In this document: positions 16,068 through 23,483 of the stretch, in pieces | How the letters are laid out: the number at the start of each line of letters is the position of its first letter | Numbering within the stretch: position 1 is the stretch's first letter | From: Candidatus Poseidoniaceae archaeon | GTDB lineage: Archaea > Thermoplasmatota > Poseidoniia > Poseidoniales > Poseidoniaceae | Reading direction: 5' to 3' | NCBI GenBank assembly: GCA_028356125.1 | Contig: JAOMTZ010000001.1 | Location: forward strand, 1-64,000 | DNA: 64,000 bases | Made by a program: the position numbers and the translations under genes | The notes under the pieces: generated by a model | Database searches by the model: none | Told to the model about the DNA's origin: nothing | Seen by the model: the letters and a program-made list of their open reading frames with translations, nothing else

Positions 16068-16356
16068 ATCCAAAGGCCAAATCCACAAGCTTCCTCCGTC
16101 CCGTTACCCCACGGCACCCATGGCCCCAGGTAGGGCTGCTCCGTTCCCGGCCTGACCTGTTCCCCCGGTTATTCATTTCCCGACTCCTTCCGGCTTCGGT
16201 TCGTGACACCCGGGTCACGTGGGGGCGAGACATCGACGTCCGCCTATGGGAACCCATGAACCGGCTGAGCCGCTCCTCGGTGTTCGGACCGCCATTTGCG
16301 ATTTGCGGAAGAGGGCACGCAAACTCCCCTCCTATCCCGGCTTGCCGTGAAGCCTA
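16068..16356 (-). ncRNA. ffs: Archaeal signal recognition particle RNA (7S/SRP RNA)
   Basis: The 400-bp gap between the ABA4-like gene and CcmE is strikingly GC-rich. On the minus strand it contains CAGGTCAGGCCGGGAACGG then AGCAGCCC, the helix 8 core of SRP RNA (GGAA tetraloop, AGCAGC strand) that binds SRP54. Helix 5 is supported by CATGG/CCATG and CCC/GGG pairings on either side of it. A separate CGTGAC...GTCACG hairpin fits helix 6, the SRP19 site. The ends pair through GGCTTC / GAAGCT. The ~290-nt size fits archaeal SRP RNA. A weak TATA-like GATGAATAA lies about 25 bp upstream, inside the CcmE 3' end. Ends are approximate. Confidence 0.9.
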
Positions 16357-16378
16357 ACTGTTTTGAACCCACCGAAGG

Positions 16379-16768
16379 TTATTCATCTGTGGCTTCTTCA
16401 TATTTGGAGGGGCAACTCGTCTTGATGACATCAGCTTCAAAGACCCAAATACCGTCTTTCTGAGTCAGTTTTCCTTCTGCGTAAACTGTTCTATTATCAT
16501 CCAACCCATTGGATACAGAAGCATCGCTAAAATCGACTAGTAATTCTTCTGACACACCATGAAGGATGAAAGTTGAAGTCTCATTATTTATTGAACCATC
16601 AAGAACTTCGCCTCTAATGGCGATTTCACGCCCTTCAAGTTCATCTGGGCTGTCCATTACTTCATCAACGCTTCTAGTAGCCTCAGGCGCCTCTAACAGC
16701 AAAGTAGCGGCTAAAGCGATTGTGAGTACGCCACCGATTAGTAATAGTCTAGTTCGATGTGTGAACAT
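16379..16768 (-). CDS. ccmE: CcmE-like cytochrome c maturation haem chaperone (CXXXY type)
   Basis: 129 aa from ATG 16768, with AAGGAGGG 6 nt upstream. One N-terminal TM helix (LLLIGGVLTIALAATLLL) is followed by an OB-fold-like domain (IAIRGEVLDGS...VYAEGKLTQKDGIWVFEADVIKTSC). It ends in CPSKY, i.e. CXXXY at 119-123. Most bacterial CcmE use HXXXY; the Cys variant is known from archaea and sulfate reducers. It would carry haem on the outer face for attachment to c-type cytochromes. Starts one base after the pyrD stop, so it is translationally coupled. No other ccm gene is in the window. Confidence 0.75.
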   Translation of the reverse strand: MFTHRTRLLLIGGVLTIALAATLLLEAPEATRSVDEVMDSPDELEGREIAIRGEVLDGSINNETSTFILHGVSEELLVDFSDASVSNGLDDNRTVYAEGKLTQKDGIWVFEADVIKTSCPSKYEEATDE

Positions 16769-16769
16769 G

Positions 16770-17840
16770 TCATGCCCTCCTTGCAAGACCTACTGCGTCT
16801 TCAATGTTGGAGATACCGTGTGATTTCAATTTCTTATCTAAGCCATTTACAATCGATTTGATTGCGCTCGCCCCTTGAAAAACCATAGCCGAATAGATTT
16901 GAATTAAACTCGCTCCATTGATAATTTTCTCCCAAGCATCATCGGCATTTGAAATGCCACCTACACCAATTATTGGCCAGTTACCATCGGTATGATCAGC
17001 AATCAATCGTATAACTTGAGTGGAACGTTGACGCAAAGGTCGACCTGAAAGACCACCGGTTTCAAGCATAATACCCTCTTCTTCTGGACGTTCAATCGTC
17101 GTGTTAGTAGCCACTATACCTGCACACCCAAGGCCACGCGCCGTGTCTACAATAGAACGAATCTGCATGTCTTCAAGGTCGGGTGCAATCTTAATCAAGA
17201 CCGGTTTATTGCCAGAGTGTTGTTGTACTGCTTCGATTATTCTTGCCAAATCTTCATCCTTCTGTAGTTCTCTAAGGTTTGGAGTATTTGGTGAAGAGAC
17301 ATTAATTACGAAGCCATCGACATATTCTTGGCATCGTTCTACAGTTTTGGCATAATCGAGATGAGCGTCTTCTAGAGCAGTTATTTTTGACTTCCCCACA
17401 TTAAGAAACAAAGGGACACCAGGCTTCGAGGATTTAGAAAGGTGGCTCGACATTAACTGACTCCCAGGGTTGTTGAACCCCATTCTGTTAACTAAAGCAC
17501 CGTGCTTTCCAGATCTAAACATACGAGGTTTAGGGTTACCAGATTGCTCATGTTCGGTAATACCACCAACTTCAATGAAGCCGAAACCCAAATTTTCCCA
17601 ACCAGGCATTGCTTCGGCTTTTTTATCCATTCCAGCAGCAAGACCTAGAGGGTTAGGGAAATCTAACCCCATACATTTGGAGAAAACATTTCTTGGCCGA
17701 TATATGACACGCAGCATCCACCTTCCAAGGAAAGTGAAAGAAGTAAACCTGAGTCCTAGGAGGGCTCTTGAATGGGCCTTTTCGCTATCCATTAGCGCCA
17801 GCATGGGCCGGACAAGTAGAGAATATCCTAGCCCCATTGA
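16770..17840 (-). CDS. pyrD: Dihydroorotate dehydrogenase, class 2 (quinone)
   Basis: 356 aa from ATG 17840, where the sequence begins like class 2 enzymes (GYSLLVRPMLALMDSEKAH); ATG 17900 would add 20 residues. Seen: PNPLGLAAGMDKKAEA, FIEVGGITEHEQSGNPKPRMFR, NRMGFNN, INVSSPNTPNLR with the catalytic-base Ser, and the C-terminal FMN phosphate site IIGVGGIS and LIQIYSAMVFQG. It oxidises dihydroorotate to orotate in pyrimidine synthesis, passing electrons to membrane quinones. Consistent with this, the window encodes a menaquinone-pathway enzyme (MqnC). Upstream it faces a divergent orphan gene. Confidence 0.93.
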   Translation of the reverse strand, partial: SMGLGYSLLVRPMLALMDSEKAHSRALLGLRFTSFTFLGRWMLRVIYRPRNVFSKCMGLDFPNPLGLAAGMDKKAEAMPGWENLGFGFIEVGGITEHEQSGNPKPRMFRSGKHGALVNRMGFNNPGSQLMSSHLSKSSKPGVPLFLNVGKSKITALEDAHLDYAKTVERCQEYVDGFVINVSSPNTPNLRELQKDEDLARIIEAVQQHSGNKPVLIKIAPDLEDMQIRSIVDTARGLGCAGIVATNTTIERPEEEGIMLETGGLSGRPLRQRSTQVIRLIADHTDGNWPIIGVGGISNADDAWEKIINGASLIQIYSAMVFQGASAIKSIVNGLDKKLKSHGISNIEDAVGLARRA

Positions 17841-17898
17841 CCACTCGTTACCAAGGGCATCCTTCAAATCTTGCCCTATCGTGGGCTTCAGAGTGGAC

Positions 17899-18276
17899 AT
17901 GAATGACCCCCGGTGGCCATCCCTTAGAGAGGCAGCAAGGAGATTCCTAAGAGAAGATGGTTGTATTTTGTCTGTTGATGCCACAAATACCAAAGATGCG
18001 TGGTCATTAATTCAGTTGATTTCAGATCACATTCCTTCCAAAACATCACTCCCAAATGTCATCGAAGGTGATTTCCAAATAATCGGTATGGCAGATTTTG
18101 GCGCCGATGAACCTGATGTGGAGGTTTGTTGGGTACCGCTTTGTAACTGGGCTGATTTCTTTGAGCAAGTTACAGACCTTCTTGAAGCCGGATATCCAGG
18201 TTGCATAGGTTGTGCGGGTCCAGGGGCAGAAGGGGAGTGGAATGAGACCGCTCGGAGAAGACAATTTATTCGCTAA
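17899..18276 (+). CDS. Uncharacterised small protein
   Basis: 125 aa from ATG 17899 (NDPRWPSLREAARRF...). The ORF-track start far upstream is antisense to pyrD. Soluble, acidic, with two Trp-rich segments (VEVCWVPLCNWADFFEQV) and a Gly/Cys stretch GCIGCAGPGAEGEW. I do not recognise the family. The ATG at 17899 and a candidate pyrD ATG on the other strand share the palindrome CATG at 17898-17901. Coding potential is supported by the absence of any other gene here and by good codon use through to the stop. Confidence 0.55.
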   Translation: MNDPRWPSLREAARRFLREDGCILSVDATNTKDAWSLIQLISDHIPSKTSLPNVIEGDFQIIGMADFGADEPDVEVCWVPLCNWADFFEQVTDLLEAGYPGCIGCAGPGAEGEWNETARRRQFIR

Positions 18277-18295
18277 AAAAATTCCATAATTTTTA

Positions 18296-18313
18296 CAGGT
18301 ACTATAGTACCTG
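18296..18313. promoter_or_regulatory. 18-bp perfect palindrome upstream of topoisomerase gene
   Basis: CAGGTACTATAGTACCTG reads identically on both strands and lies 56 bp before the topoisomerase ATG, next to AT-rich stretches (AAAAAAATTCC, ATAATTTTT) that could be the promoter. The size and symmetry suit a dimeric repressor operator. A transcript hairpin is the alternative, though it would need a tight loop. Confidence 0.5.
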
Positions 18314-18369
18314 CTGGAAAACCACCTAATCCGAGGCTTCAAGTATCGCCGGTTTTCCCCAGCCGAAAC

Positions 18370-21120
18370 ATGCCAGTAGTAATTATCGCGGAGAAGCCAA
18401 GTGTCGCCGCAGATATTGCCAAGGTTTTGGGTGCAAGTTCGAAACAAGAAACCCATTGGCAATCTGAAGATATCTGGGTGACATGGGCAGTAGGGCATTT
18501 GCTTGAATTGAAAACGCCAGAAGAATATGATGAATCATTCAAGAATTGGAGGAAGTCGATCGACAAGCTGCCATTCATTCCAGAAAATTTTGAACTGAAA
18601 CCAATTACTGGACGAGGATCTAACAGGAAACAACTAACTGCCATTAAGAAGATGATTTCTGGAAAAGACTGTACTGAAGTAGTGAATGCATGTGACGCTG
18701 CTAGAGAAGGAGAATTAATTTTCAGGAGAATAATACAATACTCTAAAGTTAAATCACCTATGAGTCGTATGTGGTTACAGTCCCTTACTACTGATGCGAT
18801 TCAAACCGCATGGGATAATAGAGCATCTTCAGATGATTACTCTCCTTTACGTGATGCTGCTGTGTCACGGGCAGAAGCAGATTGGATTATCGGAATGAAT
18901 GGCTCAAGAGTTGCTGCAACTTTCCTAAGAACAAGTCGTAATGACAAGAAGTCATTGTCTCTAGGTCGTGTACAAACGGCGACTCTGGCTATGATTGTGG
19001 AGCACGAACTTGAAGTTCTTTCTCACAATCCAGAACCGTTTTGGGAATTAGAAGGTGAATTTGAAAGTGGTGCAGCGAAATGGTCTGCAAGATGGGAACG
19101 TTCAGGACACAAAGACGATCCCGAATTCCCTGAACTGAAGGCCCATCGAATCATGGAAAAGAGCGAGAAAGAACTTCTGGAAGAGGTACTAAAATCTGAA
19201 AGTGATTTTGAAGTATCTCAGAATGACAGGAACTCAACAGAAAAGCCACCTCTCAACTTTGACCTGACCAGTTTACAGAGAGAAGCCAACAATATTTGGT
19301 CATGGGCAGCAAAAAGAACACTATCCATTGCACAAGAATTGTATGATACGCACAAATTAACTACCTACCCCAGAACAGACTCCAGACACCTTCCAGAAGA
19401 CATGATGGAGTCTATCTCGAAGACCATTAGACAACTTGGGGCTCAAGACAAATTGAATACTCACTCGCAAAGATTGATTGATGATGGTCTAAAGAATGTA
19501 AAAAGAAATTTTGACAATTCCAAGGTATCAGATCACTTCGCCATTATACCAACCGGGAAAATTCCTCCTGGTAATTTAGGCGCAGATGCGGCTAAGTTGT
19601 ATGACTTGATTGCCAGGCAATTTTTGGCTTCTTTCCACCCTGAATCTGTTTGGAAAGTTGAAAAACGAACCGCAACAAAAGATGGGCAGAAATTCATCAA
19701 AGAAGCAAGAAGCATAACTACTGACGGATGGAGAGCAGTTCGTCCTAAGAATCAAAATCTACCTGATGGCTGGGGAACAATACCATCAAACCCCGCTCCA
19801 GCGAAATTAGAATCTCATGAGTTTAAAGAACAAAAGACCAAACCTGTTGGCAGACTAAAGGAAGCCGGATTGTTACGATTAATGGAGCACGCTGGTAAGA
19901 AAATCGAAGATGAAGACATGGCTGCAGCAATGAAAGGGAAGGGTCTTGGAACTCCAGCAACTAGGGCAGATACAATTGAGAAATTGATTTCTCGAGAATT
20001 CATTGGTAGAGGTAAGGGAGGTTCACTAAGAGCAACAGCCCATGGAATAAAAATGATTGACATTCTTCGTAGAATCCCAGTTGAATGGATTACTTCTGCT
20101 GAGTTAACAGGTGACATGGAATCTAAACTTGATGGAGTCCAAAAAGGAACACACAAGAGAGACTCATACATGGGAACTATCAGGGAAATAGTTCAAGAGA
20201 TGGTCGACAAGATTAGAGATCACGACCGTTCAGAACTATATGCAAAGGATGCACCACTAGGCAGTTGCCCACTGTGTGCAGCAAATATTGGAGAAACTGT
20301 ACTATCTTACATCTGTGAAAAGAACGAAGGAAGGGACAAAGGTTGCTCATTCGTAATGTGGAAAGATGCTAGTGGTCGTTGGTTTGATAGGAATACAACT
20401 ACTAGACTGCTAGAAAACAAAACCATTGAGAAACTACATGGGTTCTTTTCTAGAGATGGCAGTCCATACGAAGTCTCAGTCAGCATTGGTGATGATGGAA
20501 AGGTAAACATTGCAGGTAGTAATGCAGAAACAACATCTTCAGATGATGAGGAACTTTGCCCATGCCCAAAATGTGACCAAGGTGTAATTAGAATTGGCGA
20601 AAAAGCATATGCTTGTGATAACGGTGAATGCAAATTCAGAGGGCTTGGAAAGAACATTTGCAAACGTGACATCTCTGTAGCTGAAGCGAAGAAAATATTG
20701 ACAGAAGGAAAGTCAGAACTTATCGAGGACTTCACTTCAAAGCGAGGAAAACCATTCCCTGCATTCCTTGTATTGGAAGCAAACAAGGTAGGATTTGAGT
20801 TCCCACCAAGAGCACCTGCTGCAGATGCTACTAGATTCCCAGTTGTTGAAGGAATCGTAGCAATGTGTACAAAACACAATGTTGGAATAATTGAAACTGA
20901 GACACATTACCAATCAGAGCCAAACTCTGAAGGATGTAAAATATCGATCATGCGAGAAGTTAGCAAGAGAGTAATAACACGTGAAGAGGCCAAAGAACTT
21001 GTAGAAAAGAAGAAGGTTGGACCGTTTGAAGACTTCACTTCAAAAGCAGGCAAACCATTTACTGCAACTCTTTACTTCAAGGGTAATGAATCGGTAGGAT
21101 ATCGCTTCGCTAAGAGATAA
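18370..21120 (+). CDS. Type IA DNA topoisomerase, TopoIII/TopB-like
   Basis: 916 aa. The Toprim domain begins at once (VVIIAEKPSVAADIAKVLGA) and carries DAAREGELIF, the TopoIII version of DxDxxGE-type acidic residues. The catalytic Tyr is residue 333 in LTTYPRTDSRHLP. The C-terminal third holds a zinc-binding element (CPLC...C...C), a second one (CPCPKC...CDNGEC), and two copies of the topoisomerase C-terminal repeat ending FTSKRGKPFPAFL and FTSKAGKPFTATL. It relaxes or decatenates negatively supercoiled DNA via a 5'-phosphotyrosine link. The domain build is close to bacterial TopB-type enzymes, suggesting ancient transfer. An 18-bp palindrome precedes it. Confidence 0.93.
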   Translation: MPVVIIAEKPSVAADIAKVLGASSKQETHWQSEDIWVTWAVGHLLELKTPEEYDESFKNWRKSIDKLPFIPENFELKPITGRGSNRKQLTAIKKMISGKDCTEVVNACDAAREGELIFRRIIQYSKVKSPMSRMWLQSLTTDAIQTAWDNRASSDDYSPLRDAAVSRAEADWIIGMNGSRVAATFLRTSRNDKKSLSLGRVQTATLAMIVEHELEVLSHNPEPFWELEGEFESGAAKWSARWERSGHKDDPEFPELKAHRIMEKSEKELLEEVLKSESDFEVSQNDRNSTEKPPLNFDLTSLQREANNIWSWAAKRTLSIAQELYDTHKLTTYPRTDSRHLPEDMMESISKTIRQLGAQDKLNTHSQRLIDDGLKNVKRNFDNSKVSDHFAIIPTGKIPPGNLGADAAKLYDLIARQFLASFHPESVWKVEKRTATKDGQKFIKEARSITTDGWRAVRPKNQNLPDGWGTIPSNPAPAKLESHEFKEQKTKPVGRLKEAGLLRLMEHAGKKIEDEDMAAAMKGKGLGTPATRADTIEKLISREFIGRGKGGSLRATAHGIKMIDILRRIPVEWITSAELTGDMESKLDGVQKGTHKRDSYMGTIREIVQEMVDKIRDHDRSELYAKDAPLGSCPLCAANIGETVLSYICEKNEGRDKGCSFVMWKDASGRWFDRNTTTRLLENKTIEKLHGFFSRDGSPYEVSVSIGDDGKVNIAGSNAETTSSDDEELCPCPKCDQGVIRIGEKAYACDNGECKFRGLGKNICKRDISVAEAKKILTEGKSELIEDFTSKRGKPFPAFLVLEANKVGFEFPPRAPAADATRFPVVEGIVAMCTKHNVGIIETETHYQSEPNSEGCKISIMREVSKRVITREEAKELVEKKKVGPFEDFTSKAGKPFTATLYFKGNESVGYRFAKR

Positions 21121-21163
21121 ATTGGCACAACCTTGACAATATAGAGGCTGACAGTACCGCCTG

Positions 21164-22363
21164 ATGTACCAAGTTGTTATCATCGGCGCCGGCCCAGTCG
21201 GCGGTCGTTTAGCAACAGAATTGGCATCCCGTGGAGTTTCAACATTAATGGTCGAAGAGCACGCTGAGATTGGACGTCCATTCCAATGTGCAGGACTTGT
21301 TAATCCCCCTGCTATGGAAAGAGTAAATTTACAAGAAACAATACTACAGAACGTTGACGGAGCTCTAATTCACTCACCATCTGGGATAATGGTACCAGTT
21401 GGCAAAGATGGCCATACAAGAACTCACGTAGTTTGCCGTAAGAGATTCGATCAAGGCGTTGTGGCACAAGCTATGGAAGCAGGTGCGCATCTGTGGTTGA
21501 TGTCAAAACCAATAGAAGCCGAAGTCAAAGAAGATTACGTAGAACTTAAAATTGAACGTGAAGGTGAAATTATTGACATTCAATGTGATTTGCTAATTGG
21601 TGCAGATGGTGCACATTCTTGGACTCGTAGACACTTCAAGATGGGCCGTCCAAAAGAGATGATGATAGGTTTCCAAGCAGATGTAAGTGGATTGTCTGGG
21701 AAAGACAATTGGCTGGAGATGTATACTGGCAGAGATGTAGCTCCTGGACTTTTTGCTTGGGTAATACCGACTGGCGACAACACTCACAGAATTGGAGTTT
21801 GGTCACGACCACAAGACCTTGAAGGAAGGAGCATGGAGCAATGTTATGATGCACTTATCCAACATCCATTATGGAAAGAAAGATTCGCAGATGTAAAAGA
21901 AATTGCACGCTATTGTGGCCCGGTCCCTTGTGGAGTAATCAAGAAACCATTCAAGAACCGAGTTATGGTAATTGGAGATGCAGCAGGCATGGCTAAACCC
22001 ACGACTGGAGGAGGGATTGGACCTGGGTTTAGGCAAGTAGATGCAATCATTGAAAACCTAGTCAAGGCTATCGAAAAGGGAAGATTACGCTCAAGTGATT
22101 TGGCTACTGTTTGTAAGCCATTCAAGGCATTTAGAAAAGAACAAGACAGGGCTCGAGCACTACGTGACTTGATTGTTACAATTCCTGATGATGAAGAATT
22201 AGATTCACATTTCAGAATGTTCAACCGTCCCGAAATATTAGACTTAATCAACCTTGAAGGTGACATCGAACATCCGGTGCCTCTAGGAATGACATTACTG
22301 CGCAGAGTACCTGAATTTAGGAAATTAGCAGTCAAGGCTGGATTCAAATTATTGTTTGCTTAG
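21164..22363 (+). CDS. Geranylgeranyl reductase family FAD enzyme (archaeal lipid saturation)
   Basis: 399 aa. The FAD Rossmann start VVIIGAGPVGGRLATELASRG is followed by EEHAEIGRPFQCAGLV, the Cys-containing segment typical of digeranylgeranylglycerophospholipid reductases. The second FAD motif VMVIGDAAGMAKPTTGGGIGPG is at about 265-285. The reaction reduces double bonds of geranylgeranyl chains in archaeal membrane lipids, or of related isoprenoids such as menaquinone side chains. It is followed after 9 bp by a membrane protein of unknown role on the same strand. Confidence 0.92.
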   Translation: MYQVVIIGAGPVGGRLATELASRGVSTLMVEEHAEIGRPFQCAGLVNPPAMERVNLQETILQNVDGALIHSPSGIMVPVGKDGHTRTHVVCRKRFDQGVVAQAMEAGAHLWLMSKPIEAEVKEDYVELKIEREGEIIDIQCDLLIGADGAHSWTRRHFKMGRPKEMMIGFQADVSGLSGKDNWLEMYTGRDVAPGLFAWVIPTGDNTHRIGVWSRPQDLEGRSMEQCYDALIQHPLWKERFADVKEIARYCGPVPCGVIKKPFKNRVMVIGDAAGMAKPTTGGGIGPGFRQVDAIIENLVKAIEKGRLRSSDLATVCKPFKAFRKEQDRARALRDLIVTIPDDEELDSHFRMFNRPEILDLINLEGDIEHPVPLGMTLLRRVPEFRKLAVKAGFKLLFA

Positions 22364-22372
22364 GGTGAGGAA

Positions 22373-23452
22373 ATGGTTAGTGTTAAACATCGAATCAGAT
22401 ATCCTCCTTTTGAATCTGCAAAATTAAAGGCAGAACATATTCCAATTGTCGAATATTCGTTTGAAATTGAAGGCCCTGTAATTCCACCATTCAGACTGGG
22501 AAAAGAGGATTCTTGGCTTGTCGAGAGAGTGATTGAAGGCGAATATGAGAAGGACTCTAATTATCATGGAGATAATCCTCAGATTATTGAAAAACAGCGC
22601 ACAGGATGGTACTTAATCCCTCACCCGATACACGCTAAAGTTCGAAATTATATCAACGGAGTCGTAATACTTCTTCTTTTGTGCTTATTCTACCTATTTA
22701 CTACACCTATTCAATCATCACTAGGAATTACAACATTTGGCACTGGAAAAGTTAGGTTTGGATTGCTAGACTATCCGATTCTAGCAGTGATTATTGTACC
22801 AATGATGATAGCACCAATTATGTTACGTGTTGCTGCAAACCTAGGAGATTTACGAAGGCAGCGTTTATTCCTTTCAAATGCACCTAAGAGTCCTAAGATA
22901 ACAATTGAGGATGTGAAGAGTGGTGAAAACCTCGTAGGTAAAATTGTAATCGATAATCCACAAGAAGATTGGGTCAATATGAAACTATCTTGGCGCGTTG
23001 GGATTTTACCGCCAGCTAGGCATAAAATATTCTCAGCACTTGGCCGTGATAAAGATGGTCAGCCCCCTCCTGGCCTTACAACACCATTACCACACCATTG
23101 GGAAGAAGGACTAGATGATGGAACTGGCATGGGTGAAGATGCACCTATGGAAAGACATGATGCACCAGGTGGAGTGTTCTTGCGCCCAATGAGAATAATG
23201 GGCTTAGGATCCTCTCAATCGTTGGAAATCAATGGTGGCGAATTTGAATTACAAAGGCCCGATGGAGACTGGCCAGGTACTGTATATGGTGACTTATTGA
23301 GAGTTCATTGGGAATTAATTGCGAACATTGAGAGGACCAAAGGCGGACCACTACTATGGGTTGAACCTCTAATTGTATCACACCATGATCAAGCAGTAAT
23401 TAATGAGGATATTCTGATATCAGATGGCCGCACTGAAAGTGACACATTGTGA
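22373..23452 (+). CDS. Uncharacterised two-TM membrane protein
   Basis: 359 aa, GTGAGG RBS directly upstream. The N-terminal soluble part (about 1-95) is followed by two hydrophobic helices (GVVILLLLCLFYLFTTPI and YPILAVIIVPMMIAPIML). The C-terminal region has beta-rich, Pro- and Gly-rich sequence and several acidic loops. No motif I recognise. Tight linkage to the geranylgeranyl reductase suggests an accessory role at the membrane, but this is context only. Confidence 0.7.
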   Translation: MVSVKHRIRYPPFESAKLKAEHIPIVEYSFEIEGPVIPPFRLGKEDSWLVERVIEGEYEKDSNYHGDNPQIIEKQRTGWYLIPHPIHAKVRNYINGVVILLLLCLFYLFTTPIQSSLGITTFGTGKVRFGLLDYPILAVIIVPMMIAPIMLRVAANLGDLRRQRLFLSNAPKSPKITIEDVKSGENLVGKIVIDNPQEDWVNMKLSWRVGILPPARHKIFSALGRDKDGQPPPGLTTPLPHHWEEGLDDGTGMGEDAPMERHDAPGGVFLRPMRIMGLGSSQSLEINGGEFELQRPDGDWPGTVYGDLLRVHWELIANIERTKGGPLLWVEPLIVSHHDQAVINEDILISDGRTESDTL

Positions 23453-23483
23453 TGAAAGGTTTCATGTGCTTACCGCATAGTGT

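Noticed and set aside
15982-16257. 91-aa minus-strand ORF in the ORF track
   Set aside because: It lies inside the SRP RNA; its Arg/Gly-rich translation reflects GC-rich structured RNA, not protein.
17470-17898. Long N-terminal extension of the orphan gene at 17899
   Set aside because: That part is antisense to pyrD, whose coding frame is certain.
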